From assembly GCF_026339955.1 (NCBI RefSeq), contig NZ_JAPEPW010000005.1:124001-188000 (forward strand): 64,000 bases of DNA, written 5' to 3'. Every line of letters begins with the position of its first letter. Position 1 is the first letter of the stretch. Positions 1 through 9,071 of this stretch are shown piece by piece. The translations under genes and the position numbers were made by a program. The notes below the pieces were generated by a model that was not told where the DNA came from, searched no databases, and was given only the letters and a program-made list of their open reading frames with translations. This stretch comes from Streptomyces sp. NBC_01549 (GTDB lineage: Bacteria > Actinomycetota > Actinomycetes > Streptomycetales > Streptomycetaceae).

Positions 1-116
1 CAGCTGCCGTGTCTGATCTCGCTCGCCGGACCCGGCCTGTCTGGTAGTTCCGAGCAGTCCCGGCTTTGTCAGCGCTGCTTCCCGCCCTCCCCGGCGTCTC
101 CCGGGTCGGACTGCGC

Positions 117-974
117 TCAGCTCCCACCAGGCTGCTGCGACAGCCTGGCGAGGAGGTCTTGCACCTCCTTCGATTCACCGCGCCTCACGGCGCACAGGCG
201 CCTCATGGCGCACTGCCAGCGGTCCGCGACCTGCACGACGTGGGGTGCCGCGTCAGTGATGGCCTGGGCGAAGCTGCCGGCCCCGTCCCGGCACACCACC
301 TCGAATCCCGCATTCTTGCGCAACCAGGTGGCGACCGGCTCCTTCGCGCGGTCCGCGAGCACGTCGACACGCGCGCCCGTGGCGGCGTCGATGATGATCG
401 TGGCGTAACGGTGGCCCCGGCGCAGGGCGAACTCGTCGATACCCAGCACGCGCGGGACTGCCGCCGACGGCACGGGGATGCGCATCAGGCAGTTCAGGAC
501 CGTTACCCAGGACAGCGCGCAGTGCAGCACGGCCAGCAGCCGGGCACCGGCCGATCCCGCCAGCGCCACGGCCACCGCGTTCACCACGTGCTGCAGGGCC
601 GGGGTGCGCCGCTGGTAACGCACCGTCAACCCGGCGACCTGCTCGGCGAAGGTGGTCTTGGGACAATCGGAGTTCTCGCAGTACAGGCGGCGCACCGACA
701 GGTCGATGACGACGGCCCGGCCACCCACCGCCTCGTCCGCGACATGCCGCACGTACCGGGAGTGCACCCAGTCCGATTCCGTCCCGCACCCTGGGCAGAC
801 AGCTGCGGCATCGTCCCGGGTCCGGGCCGCGATACGCAGCAGATCACCGCTGGCCTCCACACGATCGACCCGTACCGCGGCCAGCTGCGGTAACAGGTCT
901 TCCAGCCGTATCGCACACACCACCAGGATGACGCCGCCAACCAGCCGACACCACAGGCCAGTTGACCCGATCAA
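117..974 (-). pseudogene. ISL3-family transposase, C-terminally truncated remnant
   Basis: The frame carries the N-terminal half of an ISL3-type transposase. A zinc-finger block (CPGCGTES followed by CENSDC) is followed by a DDE-core segment with GIDEFALRRGHRY (first catalytic Asp) and VCRDGAGSF (second Asp). After VADRW the family normally continues into a long C-terminal region with the catalytic Glu. Here the frame runs into unrelated residues and stops after about 35 codons. At 285 aa it is well short of the usual 400-500 aa, so it cannot be active. The true start may be internal, near VCAIRLEDLL. Its own right end is not recognisable. Confidence 0.8.
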
Positions 975-1240
975 CGGCTACGAAAATCTTGGAAGACCCG
1001 TTCGTTTGACAGACCCGTTTTATTGGAAATTCTCGCGGAGGTCGCCTGACCGTGGGCCTGTTGGGGTGCTTCCCCCGGGGTCGGAAGGGCACGCTGCGCG
1101 GGGGATGGTGGGCTGGCGGCGGGCGGTGCGGTTGGCTGGGGGAGGTGCTCCGGGGCGGGGGCGAACGCTGGGTCGTCGCGGGTCCGCCTCGCCGTGGCTC
1201 GTGGTGGTGGCCGGGGTGTTGACGGAGAGGGTGGTTGGTG

Positions 1241-1384
1241 GTGGGGGAGACGGTCAGGAATGACGCTGAGGGGATGGCCCGGGTGGGGGCGGCTCTGGGT
1301 GAGCTGGGTGAGCAGTGGGGGGAGCTCGCGGGCCGGCTCGGGGCGCGGACGCGGGAGTTGGGCTCGGGGGATGTTCATCGGTGA
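1241..1384 (+). CDS. Small helical protein upstream of toxin (47 aa)
   Basis: A GTG start opens a 47-aa helical protein (ALGELGEQWGELAGRLGARTRELG) that ends in DVHR. A near-identical 47-aa ORF occurs at 63642-63785, so the frame is conserved. Size, heptad-like helices and position just upstream of a CpnT/WXG100-like toxin suggest a small partner or chaperone, as seen with ESX-type substrates. That role is inferred from context. It overlaps the next small ORF by 14 nt in the +1 frame, so the two may be halves of one WXG100-sized protein. Confidence 0.55.
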   Translation: MGETVRNDAEGMARVGAALGELGEQWGELAGRLGARTRELGSGDVHR

Positions 1385-1568
1385 TGGTGAGGAGGGCCGG
1401 CAGTTGAGGGAGGGTCTCCTGCCGGCTCGGCAGGGGCTGGTGGAGGCGGTACAGGGTCTGGGGCCGCTGGGTGCGGGTTCGGCGGACGCGGCGCACGGCA
1501 CGGCGGGTGTGTTCCAGCGGGTGGATGAGACGGCCGGGAAGATCGCCGCTGATCTCAGGGAGAGCTGA
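1371..1568 (+). CDS. Small helical protein 2 upstream of toxin (65 aa)
   Basis: An ATG start inside the end of the preceding ORF gives 65 aa beginning MFIGDGEEGRQLREG and ending with a helical AGVFQRVDETAGKIAADL segment. That pattern resembles the second helix of WXG100-type proteins. It ends 2 nt before the GTG of the large toxin ORF, so the three genes look translationally coupled. The copy at 63772-63969 keeps the frame and sequence. A +1 shift at the run of five G before its ATG would join it to the preceding ORF. No function can be assigned beyond probable partnership with the toxin. Confidence 0.55.
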   Translation: MFIGDGEEGRQLREGLLPARQGLVEAVQGLGPLGAGSADAAHGTAGVFQRVDETAGKIAADLRES

Positions 1569-1570
1569 GC

Positions 1571-3502
1571 GTGGACACCATCGAGGTGCCGGGGGCGTTG
1601 GCCTGGCTGGCGAAGATCGTGGTGGGTAGTGAGTGGCCGAAGGTCAAGGAGGGGCTCCTGTGGGAGCTGGGGCAGCTGGACCAGGAGGCGGCCCGGCTGC
1701 TGGGTGAGATCCTTGAGGCGTTGCGGCGTGTGATTCCCGGTGCGGCTGCCAGTGCGACCGGTCCGGCCGGTGATGCGATGACGGATCTGCTGGACCGGTT
1801 GTCGGCTGTGATACCGGATCTGGTGGAGACGGCGAACGCGCTGGGGGATTCGGCGAAGTCGACCGCGGCGGAGATCCAGTACGGCAAGTTGATGATCATC
1901 GGGGTGATGATCTGGCTGGCGGCGGAGCTGGCGGCGTTGCTGCCGTGGTCGTGGGTGCCGGGTGTTGCGGGGTTGATCGAGGCGGTGGAGGCCGCGGCGG
2001 CGGTGGTGGCCAGGACGCTGCTGGGCCGGATTTTGCGTTCGGTGGCCGCGCGTGCGTCGTTCTCGCGTGCGTTGCAGGCGGCGGGTGCGGCTTCCGCGAG
2101 CCGGATCGCGCAGTTGCTGGAGCGGCTGGGTGTGGACAAGGGTGTGGCGCGGTCGGCGGGTGAGCTGGGCGGCAGGATGGTCAACGGCGCGCTGGCGGGT
2201 ACGGCTTTCAATGTGGGTCTGGACGTGGGGATCCAGGCGGGTCAGATGGCGGCGGGGGTGCGGCAGTCGTGGAACACGCAGGCCACGGCGTTCGGCGCGT
2301 TGACGGGTGTGGCCGGTGGCGTGCTGGGCGCGGGTCTGATCCATGGGGTGCAGTCCGCGGTGGGCAGGCTGGGGGAGAAGTTCGGGGCGCGCAGGGCTGA
2401 CGCGGAGGGCCTCAAGGGCCCGGAGCGGGTCATTCGTGTGGCCGAGGTCCGGGCGGAGATGACGAGCTGGGTGACGCCGCCGGCGGTGACGCGGCCGGCG
2501 TGGAAGACGGAGAACTTCACGGAGTGGAAGAGTGCCGCGGGGCTGAGGTCGCTGCCGGCCAGGGCCGCGGTGGGCGGGGCGGCGGGGCTGGGTGCCACGG
2601 TCATCGGTAACGCGGCCTCGGGTTATGGCGGTGGTCTGGGACTCGGGTTCGTCTCCGGTGCCGTCGGTGTCATGGCCGAACGCCCCCACATCCACGTTCC
2701 TCACATCGACATCCCCCATGGTGAGGGCGGTGGCGGGTTTACGGACCAGGACCTCAAGACCGGCGGCACGAAGGAGAAACCGCAGGCGCCGGGAGCCGGG
2801 ACGACGGTCCCGGGAACGGGGGCGGGGTCGACCGGAACGGGAACGACGGGGGCGGCTGGAACGGGAACGACGGGGTCGACGGGAACGGGCCAGGCTGGAA
2901 CGGGGTCGGGGGTTTCGTCCGGCGCGTCACGGTTCGCGTTGTCCGGTGTACCCGTGAATGCCGATGTCCCCTCCGGCCTGGCCGGCCAGGCCGGGCCGCC
3001 GCAGGCGCAGGCGGGGCCGGTGGCGGCGGGCGGGACGGGTCCGGTCGCCGCTCCCGGGACCGGGGCTGGGGCCGGGGCTGGGGCCGGGGATGTCACGGCG
3101 TCCGGGCAGGTTCGGGCTGAATCGGGACTGCCGCGAGCCGGGACGTCCGCGACCGGGCCGGTCGTGGTGGGTGGCGCGGCGGGTGGCGCGGTCGTGCCCG
3201 GTGGACTGCCCGGTTTCCACACGGTGCTGCGCAGCGGTCATCCCGGGACGGAGCCCGCCGCTCCCGGGGCGGAGCCCGCCGTTTCGACCCCCGCGCGGAC
3301 CGAGGCACACGCGATGCCCTCCGGTGGGGTCAGGGAGACCGAAGGCGTGGGCGGACGCGGGCCGGCAGCCCACGCGGAGCACACCGCGGCGTCGGCGGTG
3401 CCCGCGGCAGCCGGAAGGCCGGATCCCTTCCGGGCCACCGGCCGGCCCCAGCCGGACGCGGTCGTCGCGGCGGCGGTACCGGGGGGCCCGGCAGTGGGAT
3501 GA
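1571..3502 (+). CDS. Polymorphic toxin N-terminal ORF (CpnT/WXG100_2-like)
   Basis: This 643-aa ORF starts at GTG with VDTIEVPGALAWLAKIVVGS, the opening of the CpnT-like N-terminal trafficking domain used by actinobacterial polymorphic toxins. Helical and Ala/Gly-rich hydrophobic segments follow to about residue 370, including IIGVMIWLAAELAALLPWSW. The rest is a Gly/Ala/Pro/Thr-rich low-complexity linker with TGTGTTG-type repeats. No catalytic domain is present. The linker composition continues unchanged into the next ORF, which overlaps by ATGA in the -1 frame, so the two probably form one roughly 2,490-aa toxin either by frameshifting or before a recent frameshift mutation. Secretion through an ESX/type VII-like route is inferred from the family. 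Confidence 0.75.
   Translation: MDTIEVPGALAWLAKIVVGSEWPKVKEGLLWELGQLDQEAARLLGEILEALRRVIPGAAASATGPAGDAMTDLLDRLSAVIPDLVETANALGDSAKSTAAEIQYGKLMIIGVMIWLAAELAALLPWSWVPGVAGLIEAVEAAAAVVARTLLGRILRSVAARASFSRALQAAGAASASRIAQLLERLGVDKGVARSAGELGGRMVNGALAGTAFNVGLDVGIQAGQMAAGVRQSWNTQATAFGALTGVAGGVLGAGLIHGVQSAVGRLGEKFGARRADAEGLKGPERVIRVAEVRAEMTSWVTPPAVTRPAWKTENFTEWKSAAGLRSLPARAAVGGAAGLGATVIGNAASGYGGGLGLGFVSGAVGVMAERPHIHVPHIDIPHGEGGGGFTDQDLKTGGTKEKPQAPGAGTTVPGTGAGSTGTGTTGAAGTGTTGSTGTGQAGTGSGVSSGASRFALSGVPVNADVPSGLAGQAGPPQAQAGPVAAGGTGPVAAPGTGAGAGAGAGDVTASGQVRAESGLPRAGTSATGPVVVGGAAGGAVVPGGLPGFHTVLRSGHPGTEPAAPGAEPAVSTPARTEAHAMPSGGVRETEGVGGRGPAAHAEHTAASAVPAAAGRPDPFRATGRPQPDAVVAAAVPGGPAVG
3481..3487 (+). promoter_or_regulatory. 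Candidate -1 frameshift heptamer G GGG GGC
   Basis: The last codons of the upstream ORF read CCG GGG GGC, giving an X XXY YYZ heptamer (G GGG GGC) in its frame. A -1 slip here continues without a stop through CCC GGC AGT GGG into the ATG frame of the 1850-aa ORF. The same G tract could instead be a simple indel site. No clear pseudoknot was identified; a short GGACAG/CTGTCC hairpin lies about 35 nt downstream. Confidence 0.4.
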
Positions 3503-6500
3503 CGGCACACGGCGGGACAGCGCCTGTCCCCGGCGGTGACTCACCCCTGGGTGCCGGGTCGGTGAGCGAGGGCGGCACGAGGGGTGCCGCAGGGCCCCCG
3601 CCCGGACCTGGTCCCGCGCACGGCGACGGCGTGGTCCCGGCCGGGGCGGTGGGTGCCGGCGGCCGGGCGGCGGGGCTCGCCACCGCGGCCACCGACGCCG
3701 GGGACGGCAGCACACGAGGGCCGGGAACACCTGGCCCGGACCGCGCTGCGCATACCGACGCCGTCGGCGACAAGAGCGCCTCCGGCCCGGGCTCGCGACG
3801 AGCCGGAGAGACCACCAAGACGGCCTCGGCCGGCGGGACCACGGCGGGCCGGCCGCTGTCACCGACGGCCGTCACCTCCGTCACCTCCGTCACCTCCGGG
3901 GTTCCTGCCGCCGGGCATGTCCCGGACCGGTCCCCGGCAACGCGTGGCGGCCCCGGACGGGAAGACCCCGGCACACCGGCCCGGACCGACGACGCCGCGG
4001 CGTCCGGCGGCACACGTCCAAGCACACCACCCGCGGGTGCGGGGGCCCGCACCGGCGGGCACACCGCTCGTCCCTACCACGCGCCGGACGCCGAGCAGTC
4101 GGGAGCCGGGGAGAGCGCCGGACGGGATCCGCTGACGCGTCCGCCCGGGGGAAGCGGTGCCCGATCCGGTGATGACCCTTCCTCGCACGGCACTGCGGCC
4201 CAGGGCCGGGCACAGCGTTCGCGGCCCGGGCCTGCGGTGGGCGATCCGTCCGGTGGCCCGGTTCCCGCCGTACGGGACTTCAGGTCGCCGCCGCCGGCCG
4301 GCGCAGGGCGGGCCGCGTCCCCGGCCGGGTCCAGCGACCTGACCAAGGCGGACAAGTCCATCCTGGCCTCAATCGACGCACGAGGGAAACTGTCCGATGA
4401 AAAGCTGGTCTGGGCCGCGCGACAGGTGAACATGGATCACCATGGTCTGCTGTCGCGCGGGGATGCGCCGGGGTCGGCGGCTGCCCACCGGCGTGACCTG
4501 CTGGATCATATGATCAAACTCGTCGCCCATGTCTACGCGACCAAGGGCGCGCAGGAGGCAATGCTCCGGTCCCGGGAGCTTGCCTCGACCTACGGAACGG
4601 CGCGTACGACGGGGTTCCTGCCGGGCGGAACAGACCGCCGCGCGAGCAACTACGGTGACGCCGGCCCGTCGCGCCCCGCCGGTTTCTTCCCCCCGGACCC
4701 GCAGCGCCCGCGCTCTGCCGCCCAGATCCAGCATCCCAGCCTGAGCGGACGGCCTTCCGGCAGCCAGGCCGCTGCTGGTCCCCAAGGGCTCCCGGCGGCA
4801 GGGGGGACCGGCAGACGTGCGCCCTCTCCCGTGCCGTACCCGCTGTCCGCCGGGCCCGCCCGCCCCGGGGTGCCCGCGGGCGGCGGCCCGGCCGTCGGGT
4901 GGAACGGGAGAGGGGAAGAGGGCCGGTATCTCCCGCTGAGCGGGCATCCTGCCCGTGCGCCGCACGGGCAGGATGCCCGTGCGGCGGCGGGTGCGGGTGT
5001 GCGGCGTCCTTCGTCCGCGGCAGGACCGCCGGTGTACGCCACCGGCGGGCCGGCCGGCCAGTACCATGCCGTGTACACCCGGGGACAGAACCCCGCGCCC
5101 GGCCCGGGACGGGACAGCGGCACGAGCGGGAGTGGGACGGGCCCACGGGCCTGGTACACGCCCGCCCCCGCGCCGGGCCGGTCCTCGGGCCTGCGTGCGC
5201 CCGCCCCCGCGCTGGGCCGGTCCTCGGGCCTGCGTGCGCCCGCCCCCGCGCCGGGTGGATCGTCGAACTGGCGTGCGCCCTCACCCTCACCCGCGCCGGG
5301 CAGGCCTTTCGGTGCGTTTACGCATCCCGCGCCGGGTGGATCGTCGGGCCTGCGTGCGCCCTCACCCGCGCCGGGCGGGTCTTCCGGCGCGTTTGCGCAT
5401 CCCGCGCCGGGTGCGGTTTCGCGGCTGTCAGGGACCGCCGGTAGCGGCCAGTTCCAGCCCCGCCCGCGGACGGCCGCTGCTGGTCCCGTGGGGCTCCCGG
5501 CGCCAGGGGAGGCCGGCAGGAGTGCGCCCTCTCACGTGCCGTACCCGCCGTCCGCCGGGCCCTCCCACCCGGAAGTGCCGCGCACACCGGGACACACCCC
5601 CGAGGACGTGGCCGCCGCGGACCGGGCGACAAAGCAGTTCAAGGCCGTACTCGATGATGTGGAAAAGAGAAACCTTCCCCCCATTCCCGCCGAGTCCTGG
5701 CCCGCCGGCATCGAATCCGGCACCACGTGGGGCGTGCCGGACATGCCAGTATCCCGACGCCCTATCCCGGACGTACGCGAAATCCCGTACGAGGACGGGC
5801 AGCTCCTCCGACGGATGATCAAGCATGTGGACCTAATCTCTCCTCAGCCGACACTGGAAAAGATCGTCCGCGGTCTCAGCACCGGCTCCGGTTCCGGCAA
5901 ACGCTCGCTTACCCCCCGGGAAGCCGTGGCCTTCCACCACGCGGCCATCACCTATCGCGCCGAAATCGCCCGCACACGCCTCCAGGAATTCAGGAACCAC
6001 CGCGCCAAAAACCCCGACGACCCGCACGCCCTCGCCGACAAAGCCGACGAACCCTACCTCGAACTCGCCTACCTCAACGCCGTCCGCTACGCCCCGCCCA
6101 CCCACGCCGACCGCCACCTGGCAGACGCCCTCACCCACGAGCAACTCACCAGCCTCGACAACTGGCTCATCCGCATCGACCGAGGACTCCTCGGCCCCTC
6201 ACCCGCGGCTCAGCACGTCCTGTCCGCCCTCTACCGAAACCCCGTCACCAGTACGATCACTATGAAAAAAGCTGCCACTCTGAGAACCGGACTCTTCATC
6301 GATTACCACGAAAAACACCCCGGTACCGACTGGGCGGGCCCCCTCACCTTGGACAGTGAGGTACGGGATGTACGGGGTCACCGCCCGGGCGTGGGTGGTG
6401 TAAAAGTGGGGATGCGTGTCTCGTTGGGACGCCTGCTCGACGACCTGCGCAAAGGCCGCGCACGCCCACTGGTGAAGGGCGAGATGGATCACTTGCGCGA

Positions 6501-9051
6501 AAGCGGAATCATTCCGGAAAGATTTGACGTTCCGGATGATGGTGATATTTGGACATCGGATCTTTACTTGAGAGTCGCCAGGCAATTTCGCGTCGGAACC
6601 TTCAATGGTCCGATTCCGCTGCCTTATCGTGGTATAAGCATCAAGGATGGCAACGGAAAAACGCACTTCCTCGACCTCGGAAGACGGATTAACGAGGCTA
6701 ACCAGACAGGACTTCGAATATCGCGAGAAGTGTACGACGGATTGGTCGGCCTGGGGATCGACCTGAAACCATCTGTCCTTCGTGTCGGCCCTGGCCGCGC
6801 TAAGAAGTTTAACCCTGCTTCCACTTTGCAGGTGATCCGTCGATACAAGTCTGAGCATCTCAAGGGTGAAGGATGGGTCCACCCTAAAGCTAATAAGGAT
6901 GAGGTGGAGATTGACGGCAAGAGAATTAGCCTCTATCACCTTTTGTGGAGAATCGAGTCGGGGGATAAAATTCCGGCGGTGTCTACGGTTGAGGGTCTGC
7001 GGGCGGAGGGGGTTCCGACGCGGTGGATGCTTGTGCCGACGGCTGACGGGGGGAAGGAAGTGGTCGACGGTCGGGGTCCGGACGCGGGTGGGCGTCGGGG
7101 GGTGGGGGGGCCGGGTGGTCTGTCGCGTGGTGACGGGCCTGGGAGGGGGCCGGATGACATGGATGTGGACGTTCCTGCCGGGGTGTTGCCGGGGCGGAGC
7201 CCGTATTTCTCTCCGGCGCAGCAAGACGCCCTCGCCGTGCTCGAGGCGGAGGTCGGCGGCCCACCTTCGGCGCGAGCATTGGCAAAGCCAGCAAGGACAT
7301 CTGTTGAAAAAGAATTCGACAAGAGAATGATCCTCGCCATCAACAAAATCAAAGCCGACCCGAAATTGCTGATGATGGTAAAAAACGGCACCATTCCTAG
7401 TACTTTTCAAGTGTCGGTAGAAATAGACGGACGGCGGATTCAAGTGCCCTTCGGGAACACCCTGCACAGGTTGGCCAGAATCAAAAACGGTGTCCCCGTC
7501 GCTGCCCCTGCCGTGCCGCGCCCAGAGGTAGAGAGTGCACTCCGAGAAATTGGGTTCCCCTTCGCAATCGACCGGGCCACACTGCCCACCTCTAGCAGCA
7601 TAAGGGTCGGTGACCAGCGGGCACTCGACGCCATGCGCCAGCTCACCCGAGATGACATACACCAGTGGCGAACAATATCCAAGTCACTAGCTGTTGATGT
7701 TCCAAGAATGGACGGCGTGCTGGAACAACTCCAGATCGGGAGGTATCTGCACACCAACCTAAGGGTGCCGGGAGAGCGCAATGCGGTGAAGATTTCACAC
7801 GTCCTCTTCGACGGAATGCGGAGACTAGGTTTCGATCTGCCGGACGCATGGCGCAACGAAGCGATCCCCGAAGTCCCCGGGGACGAACACCTCGTAGCCG
7901 CCGCCAAAACCCTAACCACCAAAGAGAAGGAACAATGGAACACGCAGCAGGAAATCTCTTCCTATAAAATCGCCAACATAGTAGTCCACGGCCGGGGCGT
8001 GTCGTATCCGATCGGGAAAAGGCTGTACTATATGCGTACGTCGTCGGCAGCACATATTAGGCGGATTCCGGAGTGGCTTGCTGTCGTATTGAGAAGAGAA
8101 GCGGGGCTGATTATTCCGCGCGAGGCGATTATTCCCTCGGATGAACCGGGTTCAGACGTGGTCGCCGACGTCATGGAAGAGACCACCAGGGAACCGGGCA
8201 GAGTCTTGGAGTCCCGCACGTACGGTCCGGACGGAACGGACGCCTTCCACGGCATGGACGTTGACGGTCCGGCCCCGGTCCGGACCGCGGACACGATGCC
8301 CGGCCCGTCGGCACCCGCCCACGGGCTCCACCACCCCGGCGCCCCCGGCTCTCGTACCTCAGCATCGCAGGACCCGCCCCCCCTCCCGCCGAACCACACG
8401 GCCGACCTGACCCGCGCACAACACTTGAGGCTGCAAGAATTCACCCCGGAGCACCACAGGGCCCTGCACGTGGTCAGCCCCCCCGCGGACGGCGACTGCC
8501 TCATGAACGCCGTCCTCCACAGCACATTCACCCCCCGCCCCGCCGCACCCGCCGCACCCGTACACCTGCACCACAACGGACGGACAGCACGCACGCCACA
8601 CGACATACGCACCGACCTCGCAGACGTCCTGACCGCGGAAATGCACCAACCCCCCACGCAACGCCCCCACTGGACCAACGGCCACGGCCAGTTCCTCGAC
8701 GGCCTCGCCGCCGACGAAGCCCGCATGGCCGCCCTCACCACACCCGAAGAGCACACCGACCTTAAGAACGCTCTACTAGAGGCGTACTGGAGCGTCCCCG
8801 CCAACGACCTGGACTCCCTTCGCCTCCAAACCATCCAAAACCTCAGAACACCACGCAGCTGGGACAACGCCGCAGGCGAAATAGCACCCGCCCTCATCGC
8901 GAACATCTACCAACTGGAAATCACCATCATCATGCCCGACGGCCTATTCTTCACCCTCAACAGAGGCCAATACCCCGACCGACACGTCACCCTCCTCAAA
9001 ACCGGCTACGAGGCAAACCACTGGGTCGGCACCCGCCACCACGCAAACTGA
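3499..9051 (+). CDS. Giant OTU-domain polymorphic toxin (C-terminal ORF)
   Basis: This 1850-aa ORF has three parts. Residues 1-690 are Pro/Gly/Ser/Ala-rich linker with repeated (S/T)GLRAPAPAPG-type units. Residues about 690-1500 hold a series of degenerate 60-80-aa units (for example MRVSLGRLLDDLRKG, FLDLGRRINEANQTG, ISLYHLLWRIESGDK, VPFGNTLHRLARIKNG), loosely like helicase-associated repeats. Residues about 1650-1845 are an OTU-type cysteine protease: PPADGDCLMNAVL gives the nucleophile near Cys1667, and YEANHWVG near the C terminus gives the candidate His1841. OTU enzymes hydrolyse ubiquitin-like or other isopeptide/peptide bonds, so this is the likely toxin or effector tip. The repeat region is visibly lower in GC than the linker. 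An IS256 element lies 12 nt after the stop, and no immunity gene follows directly. Confidence 0.75.
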   Translation: MTAHGGTAPVPGGDSPLGAGSVSEGGTRGAAGPPPGPGPAHGDGVVPAGAVGAGGRAAGLATAATDAGDGSTRGPGTPGPDRAAHTDAVGDKSASGPGSRRAGETTKTASAGGTTAGRPLSPTAVTSVTSVTSGVPAAGHVPDRSPATRGGPGREDPGTPARTDDAAASGGTRPSTPPAGAGARTGGHTARPYHAPDAEQSGAGESAGRDPLTRPPGGSGARSGDDPSSHGTAAQGRAQRSRPGPAVGDPSGGPVPAVRDFRSPPPAGAGRAASPAGSSDLTKADKSILASIDARGKLSDEKLVWAARQVNMDHHGLLSRGDAPGSAAAHRRDLLDHMIKLVAHVYATKGAQEAMLRSRELASTYGTARTTGFLPGGTDRRASNYGDAGPSRPAGFFPPDPQRPRSAAQIQHPSLSGRPSGSQAAAGPQGLPAAGGTGRRAPSPVPYPLSAGPARPGVPAGGGPAVGWNGRGEEGRYLPLSGHPARAPHGQDARAAAGAGVRRPSSAAGPPVYATGGPAGQYHAVYTRGQNPAPGPGRDSGTSGSGTGPRAWYTPAPAPGRSSGLRAPAPALGRSSGLRAPAPAPGGSSNWRAPSPSPAPGRPFGAFTHPAPGGSSGLRAPSPAPGGSSGAFAHPAPGAVSRLSGTAGSGQFQPRPRTAAAGPVGLPAPGEAGRSAPSHVPYPPSAGPSHPEVPRTPGHTPEDVAAADRATKQFKAVLDDVEKRNLPPIPAESWPAGIESGTTWGVPDMPVSRRPIPDVREIPYEDGQLLRRMIKHVDLISPQPTLEKIVRGLSTGSGSGKRSLTPREAVAFHHAAITYRAEIARTRLQEFRNHRAKNPDDPHALADKADEPYLELAYLNAVRYAPPTHADRHLADALTHEQLTSLDNWLIRIDRGLLGPSPAAQHVLSALYRNPVTSTITMKKAATLRTGLFIDYHEKHPGTDWAGPLTLDSEVRDVRGHRPGVGGVKVGMRVSLGRLLDDLRKGRARPLVKGEMDHLRESGIIPERFDVPDDGDIWTSDLYLRVARQFRVGTFNGPIPLPYRGISIKDGNGKTHFLDLGRRINEANQTGLRISREVYDGLVGLGIDLKPSVLRVGPGRAKKFNPASTLQVIRRYKSEHLKGEGWVHPKANKDEVEIDGKRISLYHLLWRIESGDKIPAVSTVEGLRAEGVPTRWMLVPTADGGKEVVDGRGPDAGGRRGVGGPGGLSRGDGPGRGPDDMDVDVPAGVLPGRSPYFSPAQQDALAVLEAEVGGPPSARALAKPARTSVEKEFDKRMILAINKIKADPKLLMMVKNGTIPSTFQVSVEIDGRRIQVPFGNTLHRLARIKNGVPVAAPAVPRPEVESALREIGFPFAIDRATLPTSSSIRVGDQRALDAMRQLTRDDIHQWRTISKSLAVDVPRMDGVLEQLQIGRYLHTNLRVPGERNAVKISHVLFDGMRRLGFDLPDAWRNEAIPEVPGDEHLVAAAKTLTTKEKEQWNTQQEISSYKIANIVVHGRGVSYPIGKRLYYMRTSSAAHIRRIPEWLAVVLRREAGLIIPREAIIPSDEPGSDVVADVMEETTREPGRVLESRTYGPDGTDAFHGMDVDGPAPVRTADTMPGPSAPAHGLHHPGAPGSRTSASQDPPPLPPNHTADLTRAQHLRLQEFTPEHHRALHVVSPPADGDCLMNAVLHSTFTPRPAAPAAPVHLHHNGRTARTPHDIRTDLADVLTAEMHQPPTQRPHWTNGHGQFLDGLAADEARMAALTTPEEHTDLKNALLEAYWSVPANDLDSLRLQTIQNLRTPRSWDNAAGEIAPALIANIYQLEITIIMPDGLFFTLNRGQYPDRHVTLLKTGYEANHWVGTRHHAN

Positions 9052-9071
9052 CACGCACTGAACCTCTTTGG

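Larger units (their letters stand above)
1241..1600 (+). repeat. Left copy of a long direct repeat (toxin-operon start)
   Basis: This stretch matches 63642-64000 closely, including the same two overlapping small ORFs and the same first codons of the next gene. Weaker similarity extends upstream to about 1036 (about 63512 in the right copy). The two copies lie about 62 kb apart in direct orientation and mark the starts of two toxin loci. Confidence 0.9.

Noticed and set aside
971..2719. Long 582-aa minus-strand ORF opposite the toxin N-terminal gene
   Set aside because: It is a GC-rich shadow frame: Arg/Pro/His-rich low complexity without any domain. The plus strand has coherent helices and a matching copy at the right end.
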